A DNA stretch of 53,660 bases, taken from contig QIDH01000001.1 of the NCBI GenBank assembly GCA_003229305.1, forward strand, positions 1 to 53,660, read 5' to 3'. Shown here one piece after another: positions 9,561 through 17,477 of this stretch; the stretch's first letter is position 1, and every line of letters starts with the position of its first letter. The position numbers and the translations under genes were made by a program. A model generated the notes under the pieces. It did not search any database and was not told the DNA's origin. It worked only from the letters and a program-made list of their open reading frames with translations. The stretch comes from Acidimicrobiia bacterium. Its GTDB lineage: Bacteria; Actinomycetota; Acidimicrobiia; Spongiisociales; Spongiisociaceae.

Positions 9561-10855
9561 GCTTCGCCCTTCATCTCTCTGACCGTTGATGCGAACACGT
9601 CGCCTCTCTCGCCATAAGACGTATACATGTCGAAACTTGCGCACCCAGGGGCGAGCAACACGACATCGCCGGCGACCGCTACCGATTCGGCCAACGCAAC
9701 CGCTTCCTCCATGGAGGCGGCCTTCCTGGCCGGTCGTTCCCCCGAGGCCAAAATGAGGTCATCGCCGGCTTCGCCGATGGCTATCAGGAAGCGCACAGAT
9801 CTCGCGTCTGCCAACGGTCTGATGTCCAAACCCTTGTTACGCCCACCAGCAATCAATACGACCGACTCATACGCATTGATTGAAGCGAGAGCGGCGTGCG
9901 GGTTGGTGGCTTTCGAGTCATCCAACCACCTGACCCCTTCCCATTCGCCCACCAGCGTCCTGCGGTGTGCAGATGGGACGAATCCAGACGCGGCCAGGGC
10001 GATCGCGTCGTGGGGTACTCCGATCTCGTGTGCCGTGACCGCGGCTGCGACAAGGTCGGCCAGAAATGCCGGGTCGGAGACCTCGAGATCCTCAAGCGGG
10101 ATCATCCCGCTCGGCAAGACCAGAGCATTCTGGTCGACGCCGTAGCCGTCAGCGGGCAGGTGTCGCCCAGAGATCGGTACCCGCCGAGAAGCAGCGTCCA
10201 TGACCAGAGAGGCGGCGCCATCATCATCGACATCGAACACGACTACATCAGAACCGTCCTGCAAGGCGAAGATCTTGGCCTTTGCCTCTCGGTACGCCTC
10301 CAGACCGCAATGCCAGTCGAGATGGTCGGCGGCAACGTTGAGCACCACCGCGACAGTCGGAGCAAGAGATTCGGTCCAATAGAGCTGAAAGCTTGACATC
10401 TCAAGCGCAATCGCGTCGGCATCTTCGCCCACGACGTCGGACAGCGGGCGACCGATGTTGCCGGCTGCGACGACGGTCATTCCGCCAGCCTCTCCCATCG
10501 ACGCAATCAGTTCAGTAACTGTCGTCTTTCCGTTGGTGCCGGTGATCGCGACGACCGGGCAGTCGAGATCGGGAATGGCCAACTCGATCTCGCTCACGAT
10601 TGCCAGACCACGCTCCCTGGCCGCGACCACTGGCTTGGTGCCTGGTGCCCATCCTGGGCTGACAACCATGAAGTCGATGTCATCCAAGAGTCTGTCAGAC
10701 CATGGCGCTCCGTCTGCGTGCTCGCCGCCAGACACGAGACGTTCGACGACCGATCGACGGTCGTCAAAAAAGCGGACCGCAACCCCACGCGAGCCCAGGA
10801 GCTTGGCCGCCGAGGTGCCGGAAACCCCGGCGCCGAGGATCAGGGCGGTTCTCAC
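9557..10855 (-). CDS. murD: UDP-MurNAc-L-Ala-D-Glu ligase MurD
   Basis: Adds D-Glu to UDP-MurNAc-L-Ala. Landmarks are the N-terminal ALILGAGVSGTSAAKLL, ATP loop AITGTNGKTTVTELI, AVVLNVAADHLDWH, WLDDSKATNPHA and LIAGGRNKGLD. The GTG at 10855 has GGAGGG upstream and overlaps the mraY stop (GTGA), giving 432 aa, close to the family norm. Confidence 0.95.
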   Translation of the reverse strand: MRTALILGAGVSGTSAAKLLGSRGVAVRFFDDRRSVVERLVSGGEHADGAPWSDRLLDDIDFMVVSPGWAPGTKPVVAARERGLAIVSEIELAIPDLDCPVVAITGTNGKTTVTELIASMGEAGGMTVVAAGNIGRPLSDVVGEDADAIALEMSSFQLYWTESLAPTVAVVLNVAADHLDWHCGLEAYREAKAKIFALQDGSDVVVFDVDDDGAASLVMDAASRRVPISGRHLPADGYGVDQNALVLPSGMIPLEDLEVSDPAFLADLVAAAVTAHEIGVPHDAIALAASGFVPSAHRRTLVGEWEGVRWLDDSKATNPHAALASINAYESVVLIAGGRNKGLDIRPLADARSVRFLIAIGEAGDDLILASGERPARKAASMEEAVALAESVAVAGDVVLLAPGCASFDMYTSYGERGDVFASTVREMKGEA

Positions 10856-11919
10856 AACAGCCCTCCGGTGACCAGACCACCTCTGTCGATGAAGTCTGCG
10901 TAGAAGAAGCCAAGTGCCAGAGCCACGCCAATGCCGGCCAGGATCCAAAACCGGATGACGACCGTTGTTTCAGGCCATCCGGCGTGCTCAAAATGGAAAT
11001 GAAACGGCGCCATCCGAAAGACTCGATTGCCGGTCGCTTTGAAGAACGCAACCTGAATGATCACCGACGCGGTTTCGGCGACATAGAGGCCGGCGAGGAC
11101 GATCAGCAAGAGCTGCGTTCCGGTGAGGAGGGCTAGAGCGGCCAACAGCCCGCCGATGGCGTTCGATCCGACATCGCCCATGAAGATCCTCGCCGGTGGA
11201 GCATTCCACCACAGGAACCCGAGAATGGCACCCAACATGGCCGCAGAAACGATCGCCAACTCCCGCGGGTCGACTGAGCGTTCGTAGAGCGCCGGATTTC
11301 TGGCCTGCCAAAAGGCGATGATCGTGAAGGCGCCGAACATGAGCCCGGCCGACCCTGCGGCCAGGCCATCCATCCCGTCTGCGAGGTTGGCCCCGTTCGC
11401 GAAACCAGTGAGCATCAGCAGAACCAAGACAAAGAAGAACACCCCGAGGTCGATGCCCAATCCCCGCACGAAGGCGAGCTCCGTGGACAATCCGGCTGAG
11501 TCAGCACCCCACGCGAATGCTCCGGCAATGGCGAGTTGCCCAAGGAACTTGCCACGCATGGAGAGACCGAGCGAGCGCTTCATGCGGGTCTTCATGAAGT
11601 CGTCCATGAACCCGATCGCCGCCATCCCAACCAGGGCCAGGATGGCGAGCAGTCCACCGGCCCTTAGCGGCTCAATCTGGAACGTTGGCCCGACGCCGAA
11701 ATCCCACAGCGCGATGTGGGCAACGAGGTAGGCGACTACAACGGCCGCGACCATCACTACCCCACCCATCGTCGGCGTGCCCTGCTTGTGGGCGTGACCG
11801 GTCAACTCGGCTTGGATGAATTGTCCGATGTTCTTGCGACGAAGAAACTTGATCGCGACCGGAGTGCCGAGAATCGAGATCAAAAGGGCGAGAGTCGCCG
11901 CGATCAAAAGCGCGATCAT
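10852..11919 (-). CDS. mraY: Phospho-MurNAc-pentapeptide translocase MraY
   Basis: Integral membrane enzyme making lipid I from UDP-MurNAc-pentapeptide and undecaprenyl phosphate. It has about ten hydrophobic helices and the signatures HKQGTPTMGG, GFMDDFMK, ANLADGMDGLA, IFMGDVGSNAIGG and PFHFHFEHAGW. The 355-aa length is normal. The ATG has GGAGG seven bases upstream and lies 13 bases after the murE stop, the place where murF is normally found. Confidence 0.96.
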   Translation of the reverse strand: MIALLIAATLALLISILGTPVAIKFLRRKNIGQFIQAELTGHAHKQGTPTMGGVVMVAAVVVAYLVAHIALWDFGVGPTFQIEPLRAGGLLAILALVGMAAIGFMDDFMKTRMKRSLGLSMRGKFLGQLAIAGAFAWGADSAGLSTELAFVRGLGIDLGVFFFVLVLLMLTGFANGANLADGMDGLAAGSAGLMFGAFTIIAFWQARNPALYERSVDPRELAIVSAAMLGAILGFLWWNAPPARIFMGDVGSNAIGGLLAALALLTGTQLLLIVLAGLYVAETASVIIQVAFFKATGNRVFRMAPFHFHFEHAGWPETTVVIRFWILAGIGVALALGFFYADFIDRGGLVTGGLL

Positions 11920-11932
11920 GTGTCAACCTCCA

Positions 11933-13387
11933 TCATGAGGCCCAACGGGCCGAAAGGTGACGAAACGCCACCTCCCGATCATCGAACGGAATCATCCGGT
12001 CCCCAAGTTCCTGGCCTTGCTCATGTCCCTTACCGAGGATCAGGACTGCATCACCGGGTCCTGCCAGATCGAGGGCTTTGGCGATTGCAACCTCACGATC
12101 AGGTTCGACGTAGACAACGGCATTCAGACCGACGGTGCCGGCGACGACCTCTCCGACGATCGAATCGGGATCTTCTGACCGGGGATTGTCTGATGTGATG
12201 ACTGCGATGTCGGCCGCCGCAGCCGCCGCGCCCATCAGCGGCCGTTTGGCCACATCCCGGTCACCGGCGGCTCCCACCACCGCGATGATCGTGCCTTCGG
12301 AGAGCGCTCTAACGGCCCGAACCGCCGATTCGACCCCACCTGGGCTGTGCGCGTAGTCCACCAGCACAACGAAAGGTTGGCCCGATTCGACAGACTCGAA
12401 CCGGCCGGGCACTGCGCCAACCGCCGCCAGTCCCCTCTTGATGTTCTCAGGCTGGATTCCGAGTGCCAGTGCGATAGCTGCAGCAATCAGACCGTTTTCG
12501 ACGTTGAAATCTCCCCCCGGTCGGATTTCGACCGGCAGAGCCAAACCTTCGGTTTCGATTGTCACGGTGGACAGTGTCAAGCCCGGCTCCAGGTCTACGC
12601 CTCGCACGTCTGCAGCATTAGACAGGCCAACCGTTGTGACGTCCCCTACGGCTGATGTGGCGAGATCTGCACCTCTCGGGTCTTCGATCCAGATCACGGC
12701 CCGGTCGGCCCTGCCGTCGAACAGTTTCGCCTTGGCCTCGAAGTATGCGTCCATAGTTTCATGGAAGTCGAGGTGGTCTTGACTGAGGTTTGTGAAGGCC
12801 GCGATGGCGAAGTGGATCTGGGAGACTCGATCCAGTTCTAGAGCGTGAGACGAGACCTCGAGCGCCACGACGTCCACACCACGGTCGGCCATTTCCCTCA
12901 GCAGCCGCTGGAGGTCAGACGCCTCTGGTGTGGTCCTGGCGATCTTTAGCGGGACTCCGTCTACCGCTGCCCCGGTTGTGCCGATCCGGCCGACGATCAA
13001 TCCTGCGGATCGCACGATCGATTCGAGCATGTAGGTGACAGTCGTCTTGCCATTGGTTCCAGTGACCCCGACGACCTTCATGGCTTCGGCCGGATTGCCG
13101 TGAACGGCAGCGGCTGCCGCGGCCAGCGCCACCCTGGTGTCCGCGACTCTGATCTGAGGAGCCTCGATGTCGAGCCATCGTTCCACGAGCAAAGGCGCAC
13201 CCTGGCCTGCCGCGGATTTGGCAAAGGAATGACCATCGAAGGCAAATCCGCGGATCGCGACGAACATGATGCCAGGCCCAGCGGCCCGGCTGTCATGGGT
13301 CACGTCGACGAGGACCCCAGATCCTTCCCCCCGAAGTTCTCCACCGACCAGAACGGCCAGGCCGGCAACCGTAAGAGATTCAACCAT
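11933..13387 (-). CDS. murE: UDP-MurNAc-tripeptide ligase MurE (meso-DAP type)
   Basis: Adds the third stem residue. With the ATG at 13387 (484 aa, overlapping the ftsI stop by eight bases) the ATP loop GVTGTNGKTT is near residues 107-116, VSSHALELDRV and TNLSQDHLDFH follow, and DNPR at about 400-403 is the signature of enzymes that use meso-diaminopimelate. The length leaves no room for a fused MurF domain. An upstream ATG at 13471 lies inside ftsI and is unlikely. Confidence 0.95.
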   Translation of the reverse strand: MVESLTVAGLAVLVGGELRGEGSGVLVDVTHDSRAAGPGIMFVAIRGFAFDGHSFAKSAAGQGAPLLVERWLDIEAPQIRVADTRVALAAAAAAVHGNPAEAMKVVGVTGTNGKTTVTYMLESIVRSAGLIVGRIGTTGAAVDGVPLKIARTTPEASDLQRLLREMADRGVDVVALEVSSHALELDRVSQIHFAIAAFTNLSQDHLDFHETMDAYFEAKAKLFDGRADRAVIWIEDPRGADLATSAVGDVTTVGLSNAADVRGVDLEPGLTLSTVTIETEGLALPVEIRPGGDFNVENGLIAAAIALALGIQPENIKRGLAAVGAVPGRFESVESGQPFVVLVDYAHSPGGVESAVRAVRALSEGTIIAVVGAAGDRDVAKRPLMGAAAAAADIAVITSDNPRSEDPDSIVGEVVAGTVGLNAVVYVEPDREVAIAKALDLAGPGDAVLILGKGHEQGQELGDRMIPFDDREVAFRHLSARWAS

Positions 13388-15125
13388 ACGGACCGATCCC
13401 CATCTGCTGAAGGGCCTTTTCCATGACCTCGGCAAAAACCGGTGCCGCAGCGCGCCCCCCTGAAGCATCAACCTGAGGCGCGTCTATGACCACCGCTATC
13501 ACCAACTTTGGATCATCGATGGGAGCCATACCGATGAATGAGGCGACCACGTCATCGGTATATCCCTCGCCCTGAACGAACCGCCGGGTCGTCCCTGTTT
13601 TGCCCCCGACCGAATATCCCTCGATCGCAGCCCTCGCTCCGGTTCCGGACTCGACGACGCTTTGTAGGAGGAGGCGCATGGTTCTGGCTGTTGCGGCGCT
13701 GACGACCTCTCGGGAGATGCCGGGGATTTCCTGGGGTTGACCGGCGCCGTCGACGAGGTAGGACACGAGGGATGGTCTCTGCCAGATGCCGTCGTTGGCC
13801 ACGGTTGCGTAGACGGTTGCCATTTGCAGTGGTGTCACCGAAACTGAATAGCCAATGGCCGCCGAGGCTCCACAGGTAGGACACCCGGCAGGAAGGTTGA
13901 TGTTGCCTGACTGTTCGCCAGGAAAATCGATGCCGGTGATTGCACCGTATCCAAAACTGTCGAGGTAGTCCGCTAGGCGGGCCTGACCGAGGTCCTGTTC
14001 GATCATGATGGTGCAGACGTTGGAAGACACAGTGACACAATCCTTGACGGTCATGATCTGGTCGGGATGCGAGGATGCGTCCTGGAAACAACCAAGGATA
14101 TCGTCGCTGGCCGACCGGCAGGCACCTTCCACCAACTCGATCTGGTCTGGAACCAAGTATTCGGTATCCCATTCGACGATGCCCTCCTCGATGGCGGCGG
14201 CGACGGTAACCAGTTTTTGGGTCGAACCCGGCTCATACTGGGACCGGATCGCTGAGTTGTTGAGAACCCCGGAGGTCTGATCGATACTGCTCCGATTCCC
14301 GGGGTCAAATGTCGGAGAAACAACCAGGGCGAGCACCTCGAACGTGTCCGGATCCATCACCACGATGGTGCAGCGGACGGCCTCGGTCCTGTCGATCGCG
14401 CGGACGCAGGCCTGTTCTGCTGCGAACTGGACCTCACGATCGATCGTCGTCACCAGATCGGAACCTGGCACCGCCGGGACTTCGTCGTATTGGCCGGTCG
14501 GGATGATGTATCGGTTGTTTACATCGCCCTCGTACAGAACCTGTCCAGGGATGCCCGCCAACAAATCCTCATACTCGGCCTCGAGCCCCTCTATACCATT
14601 CGAGTCGACGTCCACGAAGCCGACAACGTGCGCTCCAAGGCTTCCAGACGGATAGACCCGCTTGGGTTCATCTACGAAATGGATACCGGGCAAAGAAAAA
14701 TCCGCAGAGAGGTCCCTGACCTTCTGGGCGAGTTCGTACTCGAGCTGGCGAGCTACGAACACAAATGATCCGTCTGAGCTCAGGTCCGCTTCGAGTTCAC
14801 CGATGTCGAGCCCCAGAGTCCCGCCGAGCAGCCTGGCTGTCATGCCCGGATCAGTTATCTGCTGGGGATTTGCGTAGATCGTTGTCGCGTCGATGCTGAC
14901 CGCCAGCGCCCTGCCCTGCCTGTCGAAGATCGTCCCTCGGTCTGCGGCGAGTTCCTGGGTGATCAGCCGTTGAGATAGGGCGCGCTCGCTGAACTCTGCC
15001 GCTTGCACAACCTGGACCGAGAACAGACGGACCGCGATGACACTCCAGGCCAATAGGAATACGAGCCCCATCACCAAGAGACGGGCGTCGATGGGGCTTG
15101 CCAGTCGACGGGCTTGGCGCGCCAT
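13380..15125 (-). CDS. ftsI: Septal transpeptidase FtsI (class B PBP)
   Basis: Monofunctional penicillin-binding protein that crosslinks septal peptidoglycan. Residues about 16-38 are the membrane anchor, about 45-200 the dimerisation/pedestal domain (ADRGTIFDRQGRALAVS), and the transpeptidase domain follows with STQK at 301-304 (nucleophile Ser301), SSN at 367-369 and KTG at 509-511. The 581-aa length has no PASTA domain. Eight cysteines (240, 252, 336, 346, 363, 371, 415, 418) all lie outside the membrane, an unusual number for this family. Confidence 0.95.
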   Translation of the reverse strand: MARQARRLASPIDARLLVMGLVFLLAWSVIAVRLFSVQVVQAAEFSERALSQRLITQELAADRGTIFDRQGRALAVSIDATTIYANPQQITDPGMTARLLGGTLGLDIGELEADLSSDGSFVFVARQLEYELAQKVRDLSADFSLPGIHFVDEPKRVYPSGSLGAHVVGFVDVDSNGIEGLEAEYEDLLAGIPGQVLYEGDVNNRYIIPTGQYDEVPAVPGSDLVTTIDREVQFAAEQACVRAIDRTEAVRCTIVVMDPDTFEVLALVVSPTFDPGNRSSIDQTSGVLNNSAIRSQYEPGSTQKLVTVAAAIEEGIVEWDTEYLVPDQIELVEGACRSASDDILGCFQDASSHPDQIMTVKDCVTVSSNVCTIMIEQDLGQARLADYLDSFGYGAITGIDFPGEQSGNINLPAGCPTCGASAAIGYSVSVTPLQMATVYATVANDGIWQRPSLVSYLVDGAGQPQEIPGISREVVSAATARTMRLLLQSVVESGTGARAAIEGYSVGGKTGTTRRFVQGEGYTDDVVASFIGMAPIDDPKLVIAVVIDAPQVDASGGRAAAPVFAEVMEKALQQMGIGPYG

Positions 15126-15127
15126 TC

Positions 15128-15241
15128 TCAGCTCGCAGCTTGGCCGGGAACCACCCTTGGACGGCGTCCGTCATTACGGACGGCGTCTGGACGGCCCTGG
15201 CCGGGTCTGAGAACCGGGGGCCGTGAGGAGAACGTGCTCAT
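15128..15241 (-). CDS. Possible 37-residue basic peptide between ftsL and ftsI
   Basis: An ATG at 15241, nine bases after the ftsL stop, opens a 37-codon frame that ends two bases before the ftsI ATG. The product would be Arg- and Pro-rich with no membrane segment. The spacing is what a coupled small gene would show, but AGGA lies too close to the ATG for a good ribosome site and third-position GC is not strong. It also contains the repeat described at 15159-15195. It may only be leader sequence for ftsI. Confidence 0.25.
   Translation of the reverse strand: MSTFSSRPPVLRPGQGRPDAVRNDGRRPRVVPGQAAS
15159..15195. repeat. Direct repeats with a hairpin before ftsI
   Basis: GGACGGCGTC occurs at 15159-15168 and 15178-15187 (19-base period), followed by a partial copy at 15189. 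Between them CGTCCGT-CATT-ACGGACG forms a 7-bp stem. It sits 40-70 bases upstream of the ftsI start in the 124-base ftsL-ftsI gap. It could slow transcription or mark an mRNA processing site; no function is known. Confidence 0.45.
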
Positions 15242-15249
15242 TTCCTGCA

Positions 15250-15660
15250 TCATGGCGACGCACTCAGCACAGACTTCACTTCCGCCCATCGTTGTTCTAA
15301 CTCATTGCGTTCGACGGCCACAACGCCAGCGGCCGCCACAGGTACTACTACATCTGGATAGACCAGCCCGAGTTCAGCTGCAGCCGGAACGATCCGGTCA
15401 GGAGATCCGAGCCTCGCGACTTCGAGCCTTAGCTGCTGGAAAGTGTTCTCAGCCTCGGCGATTTGCTCGTTCACCGCCTGGAGCTCGATAGCCGACCGGT
15501 CAAGTGCGGTCCTCGAGTAGATCAATGCAAAGAAAGCAACAATGGCCACGACCGTGTACACCGCCCAGACACCAATTTGGGGTCGGCCGATTCTGCGACC
15601 TCTGACGACTCTCAGAGGCGCGGAGGCAACATCGGACGAACGGAGCGGCCGGACCGTCAT
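15250..15660 (-). CDS. ftsL: FtsL-like septum protein
   Basis: A 136-aa bitopic protein with a basic cytoplasmic N-terminus (RVVRGRRIGRP), one membrane segment at about 34-54 (GVWAVYTVVAIVAFFALIY) and then a heptad-like coiled coil (LQAVNEQIAEAENTFQQLRL). That layout and the place between rsmH and ftsI define FtsL even though sequence identity in this family is low. Its ATG overlaps the rsmH stop as ATGA. Confidence 0.8.
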   Translation of the reverse strand: MTVRPLRSSDVASAPLRVVRGRRIGRPQIGVWAVYTVVAIVAFFALIYSRTALDRSAIELQAVNEQIAEAENTFQQLRLEVARLGSPDRIVPAAAELGLVYPDVVVPVAAAGVVAVERNELEQRWAEVKSVLSASP

Positions 15661-16574
15661 GCCACTTTCTCCACCGCTCGCAGGCGGGCGCTTCTCGCCC
15701 TTGGGTTCGCCAGCACCTCTTCTTCGCTGGGCCACGTCGGCCTGCGGGTCAGTTCGATCAGCGTCACATCCGGCTCGACTGGGAGGCGACCGACATCGAT
15801 CCGACCTGCTCCTCGCCGAAATGCTCGTTTGACGATTCGGTCCTCGAGGGAGTGGTATGAGATCGCTACGCATCTGCCTCCTGGCGCGAGGAGATCAAGC
15901 GCGGCGCAAACACCGTGCTCAACCGCCTCGAGCTCCTCGTTCACGGCGATGCGGATGGCCTGGAAAGTCTTTGTAGCAGGATGGCCGCCTTTGCGCCTCG
16001 CTGCGGCTGGGATTGCAGACTTGATGATCTCCGCGAGTTCGCCCGTCGTCGCAATCGGCCTCGCGGCGATGATCGCTGACGCTATACGTCTCGCGAACTT
16101 CTCGTCCGCGTACCGGGTGATGATGCTGGACAGAGTTGGATGATCAGCACCGTTGACCAGGGAGTCGGCATCTTGATTGGCATCCGGTCCCATGCGCATG
16201 TCGAGCGGGCCGTCTTTTCGATACGAAAACCCACGCTGTGGGTCATCGAGTTGGTGACTGGACACGCCGAAATCGAACAGCACACCTGCGATGGTGCCGT
16301 ATCCAGCTTCGCTCACGATCACGTCCAGTTCTCCAAAGTTGCCCCGCACCACCGACAGGCGGTCGTGCGAGAACGCTTCGTTCAATGCGTCGGGGTCCCG
16401 ATCAATGCCCAGCACCTCTACGCCATGTGCAAGGGAATCGAGTATCGCCCGCGCGTGTCCGCCGCCCCCGAACGTTGCGTCAACGATGACACCTTCGGTA
16501 AGCGGGCGGAACAGCTCGACCACTTCGCGAACCATCACTGGCTCGTGGTAAGGGCGGTCCGATCCCTGGCTCAT
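15657..16574 (-). CDS. rsmH: 16S rRNA (cytosine-N4) methyltransferase RsmH (MraW)
   Basis: SAM-dependent methyltransferase of 16S rRNA C1402. YHEPVMVREV at the N-terminus, the SAM loop DATFGGGGHARAIL, LFDFGVSSHQLD and CVAISYHSLEDRIVK are diagnostic. The ATG at 16574 (305 aa) has GGGGGG seven bases upstream and is also the last base pairs of a 20-codon leader ORF; a start at 16601 would give nine more residues. The ribosome site is predicted to be trapped in a hairpin (16573-16656). Confidence 0.93.
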   Translation of the reverse strand: MSQGSDRPYHEPVMVREVVELFRPLTEGVIVDATFGGGGHARAILDSLAHGVEVLGIDRDPDALNEAFSHDRLSVVRGNFGELDVIVSEAGYGTIAGVLFDFGVSSHQLDDPQRGFSYRKDGPLDMRMGPDANQDADSLVNGADHPTLSSIITRYADEKFARRIASAIIAARPIATTGELAEIIKSAIPAAARRKGGHPATKTFQAIRIAVNEELEAVEHGVCAALDLLAPGGRCVAISYHSLEDRIVKRAFRRGAGRIDVGRLPVEPDVTLIELTRRPTWPSEEEVLANPRARSARLRAVEKVA

Positions 16575-16633
16575 TGCCAGCCCCCCGGGCGCTGGCACCA
16601 ACTGGAAGCGGGCGGAGTAAAGGGGCTATCCAT
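16571..16633 (-). CDS. Possible 20-residue leader ORF ending on the rsmH start
   Basis: ATG at 16633 opens a 20-codon frame (begins MDSPFTPPASSW, ends RPGGWQ) whose TGA overlaps the rsmH ATG as ATGA. Its start lies in the loop, and its last codons form the 3' arm, of the inverted repeat at 16573-16656. Translation of this ORF would therefore open the hairpin and deliver ribosomes to rsmH. The ribosome site is weak (GGA six bases upstream), so translation is not certain. Confidence 0.4.
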   Translation of the reverse strand: MDSPFTPPASSWCQRPGGWQ

Positions 16634-16656
16634 TGGTAATCCGGGGGGCTGGCGAT
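16573..16656 (-). promoter_or_regulatory. Inverted repeat predicted to sequester the rsmH ribosome site
   Basis: In the mRNA sense the 5' arm ATCGCCAGCCCCCCGG (16656-16641) is complementary to CCGGGGGGCTGGCAAT (16588-16573) at 15 of 16 positions, including 13 consecutive pairs, across a 52-base loop. The 3' arm contains the GGGGGG ribosome site and the first two bases of the rsmH ATG, so the 5' arm acts as an anti-Shine-Dalgarno sequence. This lies in the mraZ-rsmH gap. Confidence 0.6.
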
Positions 16657-16683
16657 GGGCCAGACCTCGATAGGTCTTCTGCG

Positions 16684-17115
16684 TCAGATGCCTTGGTCGG
16701 AGAGCGCCTCCTCGATCGAGGAGTACGCCTCGTCTGCCTCGTTGTTGTATTGCAGCCACTCGGCGGCATCCCAAATCTCAACCCGGTCTGACACGCCGAG
16801 AACAGCGATGTCCTTCCCGAGACCTGCGTAGTCGCGCAGGTTCTGGGGGATCTGCACCCGACCCTGTTTGTCCAGGTCTTGCTGGATGGCAGAGGCAAAA
16901 AATGATCTGGCGTACTGGCGGTTCCTGGCGTTGGTGCGGGGGAGCTCTGACACCTGGGTCATTTCCGTCTCCCACCGATTGATCGGGAAGACGAAGAGGC
17001 AGCGTTCCTGTCCCTTGGTGACGACGCAGCCCTCAGCAAGATCGTCGCGGAAACGGGAAGGCAGCACGACCCTTCCTTTCGCATCAACCGAATGTTTGTA
17101 CTCACCGAGGAACAC
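16684..17115 (-). CDS. mraZ: Transcriptional regulator MraZ
   Basis: Ring-forming AbrB-fold DNA-binding protein, normally the first gene and autorepressor of the dcw cluster. The 143-aa sequence has the two tandem SpoVT/AbrB-like halves: FLGEYKHSVDAKGRVVLPSR (the DAKGR motif) and, near residue 80, the second copy IQQDLDKQGRVQIPQNLRDY. Start is GTG at 17115. The phased boxes 120-180 bases upstream are the likely target. Confidence 0.95.
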   Translation of the reverse strand: MFLGEYKHSVDAKGRVVLPSRFRDDLAEGCVVTKGQERCLFVFPINRWETEMTQVSELPRTNARNRQYARSFFASAIQQDLDKQGRVQIPQNLRDYAGLGKDIAVLGVSDRVEIWDAAEWLQYNNEADEAYSSIEEALSDQGI

Positions 17116-17235
17116 GTCTTGTCCATGTCTTCGTCCGTTGCTTGTCCGTCAGGGTGGAATACCCACAGCAACCGATGGACCTGGAAACCGGGTCTCCCCT
17201 GACTCCCCACATGGACCCCCGGTTGCCCCCGGGTC

Positions 17236-17295
17236 TTCCACTTCGTGACACTCTCCCCCATTTCGCGCCACTTGTCAACACTATCGACCCACTTT
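17236..17295 (-). promoter_or_regulatory. Array of six phased MraZ-type boxes
   Basis: Reading the minus strand, six units share the form (A)AGTG[G/T]: AAGTGG, TAGTGT, AAGTGG, AAATGG, GAGTGT, AAGTGG, with their TG at 17291, 17280, 17270, 17260, 17250 and 17240. Steps are 11, 10, 10, 10 and 10 bases, one helical turn each. MraZ is known to bind direct repeats of TGGG (E. coli) and AAAGTG[T/G] (mollicutes) with about 10-base spacing. The array also contains TTGACA (17278-17273), a consensus -35 box, so MraZ could block its own promoter. Confidence 0.65.
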
Positions 17296-17477
17296 TCTCC
17301 CCAGATGCCCACCTGCACCGATTGCTCGATGTTCTCAGCGGGCGATCTGGCCGTTGGCCGGGACCGGCCGGAGCAAGCGCGGACCCTTCTGGGTCTCTCG
17401 ACAGGGCGCGCCAACCCTCTTAGGCGCGCTCAGGTGGGGTCCGATACACACCAGACAGGTTTCGAGGGAGAGTTCTC

